From Pseudomonas sp. ANT_J12 (GTDB taxonomy: Bacteria; Pseudomonadota; Gammaproteobacteria; Pseudomonadales; Pseudomonadaceae): 64,000 nucleotides of DNA. Position numbers and translations under genes: made by a program. Each line of letters starts with the position of its first letter. The first letter of the stretch is position 1. A model generated the notes under the pieces. That model made no database searches. It worked only from the letters and a program-made list of their open reading frames with translations, and was not told where the DNA came from. This document shows, piece by piece, positions 34,488 to 43,001 of this stretch. The stretch covers positions 1 to 64,000 of the forward strand of contig NZ_VOBN01000011.1 of NCBI RefSeq assembly GCF_008370045.1. Direction: 5' to 3'.

Positions 34488-37400
34488 TGTTGCGACTCCA
34501 GTTTCAGGGTCTTGGCCGCTTTGCGCGCTTCACCGCGCTCCACAAAGTTACGAATCAATACGTAGAACACTGGCGTCAGCAACAGACCGAAGAAGGTCAC
34601 CCCGAGCATCCCGGAGAACACCGCCACGCCCATGGCATGACGCATCTCGGCACCGGCACCGCTGGAGAACACCAGTGGCACAACACCCATGATGAACGCG
34701 AAAGAGGTCATCAGGATCGGCCGCAGACGCAGACGGCACGCTTCCAGTACCGCAGCCAGAGGGCCGAGGCCTTCCTGCTGTTTATCCTTGGCAAACTCGA
34801 CGATCAGAATCGCGTTCTTACAGGCAAGCCCCACCAGTACGATCAAGCCGATCTGGGTGAAGATGTTGTTGTCGCCTCCCGAAGCAATCACACCGGTAAT
34901 GGCCGACAGCAGCGTCATCGGTACGATCAGGATCACCGCCAGTGGCAGGCTCCAGCTTTCGTATTGCGCCGCGAGCACCAGGAACGCCAGCAGTACGCAG
35001 AGCGGGAACACGAACAGCGCAGTGTTGCCGGACAGAATCTGCTGGTAGGTCAGGTCGGTCCATTCGTAGGTCATGCCGTTTGGAAGTTCATCCTTGAGCA
35101 GTTTCTCGATGGCGATCTGGGCCTGGCCGGAGCTGTAGCCCGGGGCTGCCGCACCGTTGATTTCAGCGGTGATGAAGCCGTTGTAGTGCATCACGCGGTC
35201 GGGGCCTGAGGTGTCGCTGACCTTGATGAAGGTCGCCAGCGGGATCATCTCGCCTTTGTTGTTGCGCACTTTCAGCTGACCGATCTGGTCCGGTTCGAGG
35301 CGGAACTGTTGCTCGGCCTGAACGTTGACTTGATAGGTGCGACCAAAGCGGTTGAAGTCGTTGGCATACAGCGAACCCAGGTAAATCTGCAGGGTGTCGA
35401 AGATGTCGCTGACGGCGACGCCGTGGGTCTTGGCTTTCTCACGGTCGATGGCGGCATCGACCTGTGGCACGTTCACGGTGTAACTGGTGAACAGCGCGGC
35501 CAGTTCCGGCACGTTGTGGCTCTTGGTGATGATGTTCATGGTTTCTTTGTATAGCTCGTCGTAGCCCAGGTTGCCCCGGTCTTCGATCTGCAGGCGGAAA
35601 CCACCGATGGTGCCCAGGCCTTGTACCGGCGGCGGCGGGAAGATCGCCATGTAGGCTTCTTCGATGCCGGCGAACTTGCCGTTCAAGGCACCGGCAATCG
35701 CACCGGCGGACATGCTCGGGTCTTTACGCTCGTCGAACGGTTTCAGGGTCACAAACACGATGCCGGCGTTCGGACTGTTGGTGAAGCCGTTGATCGACAG
35801 GCCCGGGAAGGCCACCGCACTTTCCACGCCAGGCTGTTTCAGGGCCAGGTCGGACATGCGCTTGATCACGTCTTCGGTACGGTCCAGGCTCGAAGCGTCC
35901 GGCAACTGCGCGAAGGCCACCAGGTATTGCTTGTCCTGGCCAGGTACGAAACCGGTCGGGGTGTTGGCGAAACCGAAGAAGGTCAGCACCATCAGGCCAG
36001 CGTACAGGAGAAGGGCGATACCGCTGCTGCGGATGACCCGGCCGACCGTGCCGACATAACCGTGGCTGGCTTTCTCAAAGAAGCGGTTGAACGGACGGAA
36101 CAACCAGCCACCGAAGATCTTATCGAGGACCTTGGAGAAGCGGTCCTTCGGCGCGTCGTGGCTCTTGAGCAACACCGCAGCCAGCGCTGGCGACAGGGTC
36201 AGCGAGTTGAAGGCCGAGATCACCGTCGAAATCGCGATGGTCAGGGCGAACTGTTTATAGAACTGCCCGGTCAACCCGGAGATGAATGCCGCCGGGATAA
36301 ACACAGCACACAACACCAGTGCCGTGGCGATGATCGGGCCGGTCACTTCACGCATGGCGCGCTTGGTGGCTTCGACCGGGGTCAATCCGAGTTCGATGTT
36401 CCGCTCGACGTTCTCCACCACCACGATGGCGTCATCCACCACGATACCGATGGCCAATACCAAACCGAACAGTGACAGGGCGTTCAGGGAGAAGCCAAAC
36501 AGGTGCATCACCGCAAACGTACCGATCAACGATACCGGCACCGCCACCAATGGAATGATCGAGGCGCGCCAGGTTTGCAGGAACAGAATCACTACCAGCA
36601 CTACGAGGATCAGCGCTTCGAATAGGGTGTGGACCACTGCCTCGATGGAGCCGCGCACGAAGATGGTCGGGTCATAGACGATGCTGAAGTCCATGCCTTC
36701 CGGGAAGCTCTTCTTCAGTTCGGCCATCTTGTCGCGAACTTCGTTGGAGATCTGGATCGCGTTGGAGCCAGGGCGCTGGAAGATCGGGATCGCCACCGCC
36801 GGTTGGTTGTTCAGCAACGAACGCAATGCGTATTGGCTGGAACCCAGTTCAACCCGAGCGATGTCTTTGAGGCGCGTGATTTCACCGTTGTCACCGGCGC
36901 GAATGATGATGTTCTCGAACTCTTCCTCGGAAACCAGACGACCTTGGGTGTTAACCGACAACTGGAAGCTGGTGGCATTCGGCGCAGGAGGCGCGCCCAG
37001 GGCACCGGCAGCGACCTGACGGTTCTGCTCACGAATGGCGTTGACCACATCGGTCGCGGTCAGGTTGCGCGAAGCGGTCTTGTTTGGATCGAGCCATACC
37101 CGCAGGGAGTAATCGCCCATCCCGAACAGCTGCACATCACCGACACCGCCCAGGCGCGCCAGCTCATCCTTGATGTTGAGCAAGGCGTAGTTGGACAGGT
37201 AGAGCATGTCGTAGCGTTTGTCCGGCGAGGTCAAGTGAACCACCATGGTCAGGTCCGGAGAGGCCTTGTCCACGGTGATACCAATGCGCGTCACTTCTTC
37301 TGGAAGCTTCGGCTCGGTCCGGGTTACGCGGTTCTGAACTTGCACCTGCGCGTTGTCCAGGTCAGTACCCAGGGCGAAGGTGATGGTCAGGGTGATCTTG

Positions 37401-37663
37401 CCATCGGCGGTGGACTGCGAGGACATGTACAGCATGTTCTCGACACCGGTGATGGCTTGCTCCAAAGGAGCTGCCACGGTTTCGCCGATGACTTTAGGGT
37501 TGGCACCCGGGAAGTTGGCGCGGACCACAACGGTCGGCGGAACCACTTCCGGGTATTCGCTGATCGGCAACTGGAACAGCGAGATGGCGCCGGCGATCAG
37601 GATCAGCAGCGACAGTACCGCTGCAAAGATCGGCCGAGAAATGAAGAATTGGGAAAAATTCAT
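34484..37663 (-). CDS. mexF: RND multidrug efflux pump MexF
   Basis: This 1059-aa HAE1-family RND transporter drives drug export from the inner membrane using the proton gradient. Two sets of six membrane helices and two large periplasmic loops are visible. The proton-relay aspartates appear in LAIGIVVDDAIVVVENVE, and the partner lysine in CKNAILIVEFAKD. The N-terminus MNFSQFFISRPIFAAVLS closely matches MexF. It is encoded between mexE (15 bases upstream) and oprN (overlapping). The gene looks complete and undamaged. Confidence 0.95.
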   Translation of the reverse strand: MNFSQFFISRPIFAAVLSLLILIAGAISLFQLPISEYPEVVPPTVVVRANFPGANPKVIGETVAAPLEQAITGVENMLYMSSQSTADGKITLTITFALGTDLDNAQVQVQNRVTRTEPKLPEEVTRIGITVDKASPDLTMVVHLTSPDKRYDMLYLSNYALLNIKDELARLGGVGDVQLFGMGDYSLRVWLDPNKTASRNLTATDVVNAIREQNRQVAAGALGAPPAPNATSFQLSVNTQGRLVSEEEFENIIIRAGDNGEITRLKDIARVELGSSQYALRSLLNNQPAVAIPIFQRPGSNAIQISNEVRDKMAELKKSFPEGMDFSIVYDPTIFVRGSIEAVVHTLFEALILVVLVVILFLQTWRASIIPLVAVPVSLIGTFAVMHLFGFSLNALSLFGLVLAIGIVVDDAIVVVENVERNIELGLTPVEATKRAMREVTGPIIATALVLCAVFIPAAFISGLTGQFYKQFALTIAISTVISAFNSLTLSPALAAVLLKSHDAPKDRFSKVLDKIFGGWLFRPFNRFFEKASHGYVGTVGRVIRSSGIALLLYAGLMVLTFFGFANTPTGFVPGQDKQYLVAFAQLPDASSLDRTEDVIKRMSDLALKQPGVESAVAFPGLSINGFTNSPNAGIVFVTLKPFDERKDPSMSAGAIAGALNGKFAGIEEAYMAIFPPPPVQGLGTIGGFRLQIEDRGNLGYDELYKETMNIITKSHNVPELAALFTSYTVNVPQVDAAIDREKAKTHGVAVSDIFDTLQIYLGSLYANDFNRFGRTYQVNVQAEQQFRLEPDQIGQLKVRNNKGEMIPLATFIKVSDTSGPDRVMHYNGFITAEINGAAAPGYSSGQAQIAIEKLLKDELPNGMTYEWTDLTYQQILSGNTALFVFPLCVLLAFLVLAAQYESWSLPLAVILIVPMTLLSAITGVIASGGDNNIFTQIGLIVLVGLACKNAILIVEFAKDKQQEGLGPLAAVLEACRLRLRPILMTSFAFIMGVVPLVFSSGAGAEMRHAMGVAVFSGMLGVTFFGLLLTPVFYVLIRNFVERGEARKAAKTLKLESQQ

Positions 37664-37678
37664 CGGAGTTGTCGTCCC

Positions 37679-38932
37679 TTAACCGCGTGGAGTCGCAGCA
37701 GCCAGTTTCACAACCGCACCCGGCGCGACCTTGGCAGGTGCGACTTGGGGCAGGTTGCTGGCTTCCAGCGCTTGTCGTTGTTGAGCCAGAGCGGCGAGGG
37801 TTTCCTTGGTGGCCATCGGGATCACTTCAGGCGTCACTGGAGAACCAGGGCGAACCCGTTGCAGACCCTTGACGATGACGGTGTCGTCCTTGTTCAGACC
37901 GCTGCGCACGATGCGCAAGCCTTCGATCTTCGGACCCAGCTCGACTGAGCGGTACACGGTCTTGTTGTCGGCATCCATCACCAGCACGAACTTTTTACCC
38001 AGGTCGGTACCGACCGCTTCGTCGTTGATCAACACGGCCGAGTAGGTGCCGCTGCCGACCAGTTTCAGGCGTGCGTACAGGCCTGGGGTGTACTGACCGT
38101 CAGCGTTATCGAACACGGCGCGACCACGGATGGTGCCGGTCTTCGGGTTGACCTGGTTGTCGACGAAGTTCATCACGCCCTGGTGCGGGTTGCCGTCCTC
38201 GTTGGACAGGCCGAGGTACACCGGAGTGGTGGCGCCGCGTTTGCCCTGACGAGCGAGCTGGGTGTATTTGAGGAACACACGCTCGTCGGCGTCGAAGTAG
38301 GCGTAGACCTTGTCAGTCGAGACGACGCTGGTGAGCGCGGTGGTATCGGCGGTCACCAGGTTACCGGCAGTGATTTCCGCACGGCTGACGCGGCCGCTGA
38401 TCGGCGACGTCACGCGGGTGAAGCTCAGGTTCAGTTTGGCCAGGTCCAGTTGGGCCTGGAGGGCACCGACGGCAGCGCGGGCTTCTTGCGAAGCGCTGGT
38501 GCGCGAATCGGCCAGCTCGGCGGAGATCGCGTTGCTGGTCCGCAACCGTTCGCCACGCTGGGCTTCGTTTTCGCTGCGGGTGGCGTTGGCGCGGGATTGG
38601 GCGACCAGCGATTCGAGGCGGCGGACCTCAGCCTGGAATGGGCGGGGGTCGATCTGGAACAGTACATCGCCTTTCTTGACCAATGCGCCTTCAGTGAAAG
38701 CGACTTCATCGATCTGGCCGGAGACCCGTGGACGAATTTCTACGGTTTCTGGCGCTTCGAGGCGCCCGGTGAATTCGTCCCACTCGTTGACAGGTTGCTC
38801 CAGCACCTTGGCCACGCTGACCTTGGCCGCGGGCATGGTGGCGGCGGTCTCAGGAGCCTTGCCGCAAGCGCTCATCACCACTACGGCCAACAAGGCCAAC
38901 GGGAAGCGCAAATGTTTGAGTGACTGTTCCAT
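37679..38932 (-). CDS. mexE: Periplasmic membrane fusion protein MexE
   Basis: This 417-aa lipoprotein adaptor joins MexF to OprN. The signal peptide ends at the lipobox MSAC (lipidated C23). The lipoyl motif VEIRPRVSGQIDEV lies near residues 66-79, a coiled-coil hairpin spans about 100-175, and the beta-barrel domain includes VYAYFDADERVFL. The frame is open to 39058, but the ATG at 38930-38932 gives a proper signal peptide and a length close to P. aeruginosa MexE. It is the first gene of the efflux operon. A MexT-type binding site lies about 150 bases upstream. Confidence 0.93.
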   Translation of the reverse strand: MEQSLKHLRFPLALLAVVVMSACGKAPETAATMPAAKVSVAKVLEQPVNEWDEFTGRLEAPETVEIRPRVSGQIDEVAFTEGALVKKGDVLFQIDPRPFQAEVRRLESLVAQSRANATRSENEAQRGERLRTSNAISAELADSRTSASQEARAAVGALQAQLDLAKLNLSFTRVTSPISGRVSRAEITAGNLVTADTTALTSVVSTDKVYAYFDADERVFLKYTQLARQGKRGATTPVYLGLSNEDGNPHQGVMNFVDNQVNPKTGTIRGRAVFDNADGQYTPGLYARLKLVGSGTYSAVLINDEAVGTDLGKKFVLVMDADNKTVYRSVELGPKIEGLRIVRSGLNKDDTVIVKGLQRVRPGSPVTPEVIPMATKETLAALAQQRQALEASNLPQVAPAKVAPGAVVKLAAATPRG

Positions 38933-39078
38933 GGATGCATCCGCCAATGTATTGAGAATGGACGGATGATGCTCGGCGATGTTGTATCGCACGAATCGAA
39001 TGAGGCAAAGGTAACTATCATTCGGAATGATATAAGCGCGAAGCAAGCCCTCTAGCATGCGCCTTTCGTTAGGGTGCT

Positions 39079-39093
39079 ATCAATTGGGTTGAT
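39079..39093. promoter_or_regulatory. Nod-box-like MexT binding site upstream of mexE
   Basis: The 15-base element is ATC-N9-GAT (ATCAATTGGGTTGAT). It fits the nod-box form reported for the mexT-mexE region of P. aeruginosa and most of the MexT consensus recalled as ATCA-N5-GTCGAT, with one mismatch in GTTGAT. It lies about 147 bases before the mexE start codon. The downstream half (ACYAT) is poorly matched. Confidence 0.6.
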
Positions 39094-39153
39094 AACAAAT
39101 CTGTGTTGCGCGGAATGCAAAGGTCGGACGGATTCGAAGTGTTGTCAACGGCT

Positions 39154-39184
39154 CAAACAAAGAGACGGCCATGGCGGCCGTCTC
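39154..39184 (-). terminator. Rho-independent terminator after the DUF805 gene
   Basis: On the minus strand, GAGACGGCC and GGCCGTCTC form a perfect 9-base stem with a 5-base loop, followed by TTTGTTTG. It ends transcription of the zinc-ribbon genes before the mexE promoter. Confidence 0.88.
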
Positions 39185-39206
39185 GATTAGCGTTAGTTCA
39201 CTGACT

Positions 39207-39662
39207 TCAGTTGATCCCTTTAGGGTTCGGACCGAAGCGGTTGACGCCAGGCGTGCTGTCCTGGGCCAGGAATACGATGTTCACGATCGGCAGCAAGATC
39301 CACCAGCCACTGCGATCAGTGTCGTGCATCCGGCGAATGGCCGCACCGAGACCCGGGAGGAACACTGCCAGGCTATAAATATTGTTGAGGATCCCTTTGG
39401 TGCCCAACAAGGCGTCGATAATCATGAGGCCGATACCGATCGCAACGTTGATCAGAATAAACATCCAGTATTCCCGACGGCTTGCGCGGCCGCTGAACAC
39501 AGCATATTTCTTCAGTACTTCAATGTAAGGATTACCTTGCGCTGCGCCTGCATTTGGCGCTGTAAAGGCTTGTTCGCTCGCTTGCGGCGCGCCGCACTGC
39601 GGGCAGGCTTTGGCCAGGGTACTGATTTCCTTGGCACAACCACGACAAAAAACCATGCTCAT
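39207..39662 (-). CDS. DUF805 membrane protein with N-terminal zinc ribbon
   Basis: This 151-aa protein begins with a zinc ribbon (C6, C9, C20, C23: FCRGC and CPQC), followed by a linker. A DUF805 domain follows, with membrane helices near residues 65-85, 92-108 and 118-135; RRMHDTDRSGWW is the family signature. The N-terminal zinc ribbon is nearly identical to that of the next gene, indicating exchange or duplication of that module. AGGG precedes the ATG. It lies between mexE and mexT on their strand, but has its own terminator. No function is known for DUF805. Confidence 0.85.
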   Translation of the reverse strand: MSMVFCRGCAKEISTLAKACPQCGAPQASEQAFTAPNAGAAQGNPYIEVLKKYAVFSGRASRREYWMFILINVAIGIGLMIIDALLGTKGILNNIYSLAVFLPGLGAAIRRMHDTDRSGWWILLPIVNIVFLAQDSTPGVNRFGPNPKGIN

Positions 39663-39677
39663 ATTTTTTCCCTAAAA

Positions 39678-40028
39678 TTAGTCTAATGACAGTCCGATGA
39701 AAACAAGCGTCGCAATAGCCGACAAGATAACGCCGGCAATCGCCAAGTTATTTCCTGGTTTCTTCTGGTTGATACTGATGATCCCGCAAATAAGACCGGC
39801 GACGGAAAATGTGCTCATACCGACGACGGTATCTCTGTCCCATTCGGAGTCATCAAGCAGGGTGAGTAAGCAGATGATGCCCAATATCAGCGAGAGGATG
39901 GCCAGCCACGGTGAGCCGATGCCAGGAGTTGCCGCCAAGGCAACGTGTTGGCTCGCTCCGCATTGGGGACACGCTGGAGCCGTCTCGTGAATTTCCTTGG
40001 CGCACGCGCGACAAAATACCATTGTCAT
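39678..40028 (-). CDS. Zinc-ribbon small membrane protein (DUF4190-like)
   Basis: This 116-aa protein has the same zinc ribbon (C6, C9, C20, C23) as its downstream neighbour, then three membrane helices (about residues 40-58, 68-84 and 93-113). The segment GMSTFSVAGLICGIISI resembles DUF4190-type proteins. AAGGA lies upstream of the ATG. The 15-base gap to the DUF805 gene makes them one transcription unit. The role is unknown; the shared ribbon suggests that they interact with a common partner or with each other. Confidence 0.78.
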   Translation of the reverse strand: MTMVFCRACAKEIHETAPACPQCGASQHVALAATPGIGSPWLAILSLILGIICLLTLLDDSEWDRDTVVGMSTFSVAGLICGIISINQKKPGNNLAIAGVILSAIATLVFIGLSLD

Positions 40029-40249
40029 CGTCTTCCTTAACGTTTAATCCTGAATACCAGCACCGTTATCGCCCGGATGCCGGGCGACTTTAATGTTATT
40101 TCCGATAACTTTCGAGTTCTGTTTTTAAGGCCGGGTGTGTTGCGCAAATCGCGCTTAGCGACTGTTACTCTGGCTGGGCTTGAAAGGCGCACTCATCAAT
40201 AGCGTTTGATCTTGTTCGGGTGTGGACAGCATCGAGCTGCTCGCGCGAC

Positions 40250-41167
40250 TTAAGTCAGGCTATCCGGATCCCCAAAAAACATCTGAATCCTGGACCGCAA
40301 CCAACGCTCCCCCGGATCATTGTCCTGCGACCCGCGCCAGGCCATGTGCAGTTCAAAACTGCGCACTGGCAACGGCGGATCTTCCGCTCGCACGCCGCCT
40401 GCTGCGGTCAAGGCTTCAGCGGTGTAGTCCGGCACGGTGGCGACAATATCGGTCCCGCTGATGAGGGTGCTCAGCCCGTTGAACTGCGGCACTGCCAGGA
40501 CAACATGGCGTTTGCGCCCGAGTTTTTCGAGTTCTTCATCTATAAAGCCGCTCAGGTCACCGGCGAATGACACCAGTGCATGCGGGCGCGCACAGAAGTC
40601 ATCGAGGCTCAGCGGCCCCGGCACGGTATCGGCGCGTAGCAGCTTGGGCATGCTGCGGCGTAGCACTTTACGCTTGGCGTTGGCCGGCAAATCGGCGGTG
40701 TAGCTGACGCCGATCGAGATCTCGCCGGAGGCCAGCAAGCTCGGCATCAGGATGTAGTTGGCCCGACGTACCACCAGGACGATGCCCGGTGATTCGGCGC
40801 GCAGGCGTTTGAGCAGCATCGGCAGCAAGGCGAATTCGACGTCGTCCGACAGACCGATACGAAATACCGCAGTGCTGGTGGCCGGGTCGAATTCCGCCGC
40901 ACGGCTGACCGCTGTGGAAATCGAGTCCAGGGCCGGGGAGAGCAGGGCGAAGATCTCCACCGCCCGGGCGGAAGGCTCCATGCTGCGGCCGGTGCGCACG
41001 AACAACGGATCGTCGAACAGCCCGCGCAGGCGCGACAACGCCGCGCTGATGGCCGGCTGGCCAAGGAACAGTTTTTCCGCCGCGCGGGTCACGCTGCGTT
41101 CGTGCATCAGTGTTTCGAATACGATCAACAGGTTCAGGTCGACACGACGCAGGTCATTACGATTCAT
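40250..41167 (-). CDS. mexT: LysR-type activator MexT
   Basis: This 305-aa LysR-family protein activates mexEF-oprN. The winged helix-turn-helix is at residues 6-65 (SVTRAAEKLFLGQPAISAAL), and a substrate-binding effector domain follows (about 95-300). The N-terminus MNRNDLRRVDLNLLIVFETL is the one I recall for MexT, and its neighbours mexS and mexEF-oprN confirm the assignment. The frame is open to 41245; the ATG at 41165-41167 is chosen because AGGA lies six bases upstream. No frameshift or insertion is visible, so MexT appears intact; its activity would depend on redox state and on MexS. Confidence 0.93.
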   Translation of the reverse strand: MNRNDLRRVDLNLLIVFETLMHERSVTRAAEKLFLGQPAISAALSRLRGLFDDPLFVRTGRSMEPSARAVEIFALLSPALDSISTAVSRAAEFDPATSTAVFRIGLSDDVEFALLPMLLKRLRAESPGIVLVVRRANYILMPSLLASGEISIGVSYTADLPANAKRKVLRRSMPKLLRADTVPGPLSLDDFCARPHALVSFAGDLSGFIDEELEKLGRKRHVVLAVPQFNGLSTLISGTDIVATVPDYTAEALTAAGGVRAEDPPLPVRSFELHMAWRGSQDNDPGERWLRSRIQMFFGDPDSLT

Positions 41168-41436
41168 CTGGAGTCCTGGCAGAGTCAGCAAACTTGACGT
41201 GAGCGGCCATATGAGAACAATGGCCGGCATGAATCTTACGGGCAAAGGCTGCTACTCTGCACCGTGTAATTCACTTTTTACTTAAATGGCTGCTTCGGTT
41301 TTTACGGCATCTGATGATGTCGCCGGCGCTGCGGAATCAATGACAGGCATGTCGACTATTAATAGCCACTGATGGTCTTGGGTAGAAAGCCCAGATAGAG
41401 TTCAGGGCATTAGAGGTTACTTTGACGAGGTTTGCG
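41168..41436. promoter_or_regulatory. Divergent mexT-mexS control region
   Basis: The gap of about 270 bases between two divergent starts holds both promoters. It includes overlapping palindromes GTCGAC (41351-41356) and CTATTAATAG (41356-41365). The GTCGA core matches part of the MexT consensus, but the flanking ATCA is missing at the right spacing, so the site is only suggestive. Confidence 0.4.
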
Positions 41437-42459
41437 ATGTCCCGCACGATCCGTTTTCACAAGTTTGGTCCAGCCGAGGTGCTCAAATGCGAAGAGCATG
41501 CGGCCGCTCTGCCTGCACCAGGTGAAGTGCAGGTGCGCGTCGAAGCAATCGGCATTAGCTGGTACGACATTCTCTGGCGCCAGAACCTGGCGTCGTCCCA
41601 CGCTCGTCTACCTTCAGGCCTTGGCCATGAAATGGCCGGCGTCGTGACGGCGATTGGCGATGGTGTCGACGATCTGGCAGTAGGTGACAAGGTCGCCAGC
41701 TTCCCGGCCGAAAGCCCTAACGATTATCCGGTCTACGGCGAACAGATTGTCCTGCCGCGTTCAGCACTGACCCGCTACCCGGACGTGCTCAGCCCGATCG
41801 AAGCCAGCGTGCATTACACGCCGCTGTTGATCGCCTACTTTGCCTACGTCGACCTGGCGCGAGTCAAGCCGGGGCAATTCGCCCTGGTGACCGACGCAAG
41901 CCATTGCGCAGGGCCTTCCTTCGTGCAACTGGGCAAAGCCCTGGGTATACGGGTGATTGCCGCGACCAAGACCGCGGAAGAACGTGAAAACCTGCTGTCC
42001 CTCGGTGCCGAGAAAGTCATCGTCACCGAAGAACAGGATCTGCTTATGCAAATCAACAAAATCACGGACAACCGCGGGGTCGATGTGGTATTCGACGGCC
42101 TCGGCGGGCCACAGATGTCGCTACTCGGTGACGTGCTCGCACCCCGTGGCAGCCTGGTGCTTTATGGCCTGCAAGGGGGCAACCAGACGCCATTCCCGGC
42201 CTGTGCGGCGTTCCAGAAGAACATTCAGTTCTTCGTGCACTGCATCGGCAACTTCACCGGTAAGCCGGAGTTGGGCATTGTTCAGGATCAGGTGGCGTTG
42301 CAACGAGCGTTGCGCGATATCAACCAGTTGACCGCCGACCGTGTTCTGTTGCCGCTCAAGACTCGGGTCTTCCCGTTTGCCGAGTTTGTCGAAGCCCACC
42401 GCTACATGGACGAATGCCCATGCCGCGAACGGGTCGCCCTTCAGGTCGAGCCCGCGTAA
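41437..42459 (+). CDS. mexS: NAD(P)-dependent oxidoreductase MexS
   Basis: This 340-aa protein of the zinc-type alcohol dehydrogenase/quinone oxidoreductase superfamily has a GroES-like N-terminal domain (about residues 20-130) and a Rossmann domain with GIRVIAATKTAEER near residues 172-185. Its divergent position from mexT is the known mexS arrangement. In P. aeruginosa, loss of MexS activates MexT, probably through accumulated reactive electrophiles. GAGG lies seven bases before the ATG at 41437. The usual catalytic zinc Cys is absent from the N-terminal position (ISWYDILWR), as in quinone-oxidoreductase-like members. Confidence 0.9.
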   Translation: MSRTIRFHKFGPAEVLKCEEHAAALPAPGEVQVRVEAIGISWYDILWRQNLASSHARLPSGLGHEMAGVVTAIGDGVDDLAVGDKVASFPAESPNDYPVYGEQIVLPRSALTRYPDVLSPIEASVHYTPLLIAYFAYVDLARVKPGQFALVTDASHCAGPSFVQLGKALGIRVIAATKTAEERENLLSLGAEKVIVTEEQDLLMQINKITDNRGVDVVFDGLGGPQMSLLGDVLAPRGSLVLYGLQGGNQTPFPACAAFQKNIQFFVHCIGNFTGKPELGIVQDQVALQRALRDINQLTADRVLLPLKTRVFPFAEFVEAHRYMDECPCRERVALQVEPA

Positions 42460-42630
42460 CACCCTTCAAGCAGTCCCCCGATGCCCTCGGTGCTCCCCGC
42501 GCCGAGGGCATTGTCGTTTCTGAACGGTGCATTTGAGCAACTGAACCGGTTTTTGCTTTCGATCTGTATCTTCTAATCATCATATAAGCCCTGATAATTG
42601 AATGATTACTTTCATCTCAAGGAACGAGTC

Positions 42631-42852
42631 ATGGGTGGGCGTTCGATTGATATTAATTCGGGCATATTGGTTGCAGGCGATGGGCCGGTGTTGCAGTGGG
42701 CAACTATCAAAAATATATCAGTAACTTCTTTCTCTGTTTTTTGTACTCAATGTCTGTGGGACGTTGTCGGAAGTTTCCTAGGAAGTCAGTTTAAATCTCA
42801 AGGACCTTGCCCGCTGGGGCTTTGCGAGGAGGTGGCTGTCGCCTGGGTATAG
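42631..42852 (+). CDS. Possible small ORF, unrecognised
   Basis: This 73-aa frame (MGGRSIDINSGILVAGDGPV at its start) has AAGGA eight bases before its ATG. The surroundings are unusually AT-rich compared with neighbouring genes. It has four cysteines in the second half and no clear signal peptide. It resembles no family I know. It could be a real small gene, or a remnant of a transferred gene; codon usage (ATA, TCA, AAA) is unlike the neighbours. Confidence 0.3.
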   Translation: MGGRSIDINSGILVAGDGPVLQWATIKNISVTSFSVFCTQCLWDVVGSFLGSQFKSQGPCPLGLCEEVAVAWV

Positions 42853-43001
42853 GCAGAGTACAAACCATTTCAAATAATTACTCACATTCGAGTGCTAGCA
42901 TTTTATGAAAGGATTGCTGCACTTCATCACCGAGAATCGGTCGCGCAGTGTTTATCACTGTTTGCGTGACATTGAACTTCCGAATACCAGGTAAAACACT
43001 G

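Noticed and set aside
41345..41370. MexT site upstream of mexS
   Set aside because: Only the GTCGA core fits; the ATCA half is absent at the required spacing, so it was kept as a note and not as a site.
42631..42852. PAAR-like or metallothionein-like small protein
   Set aside because: The cysteines are too few and irregular for a metallothionein, and no PAAR glycine pattern is present.
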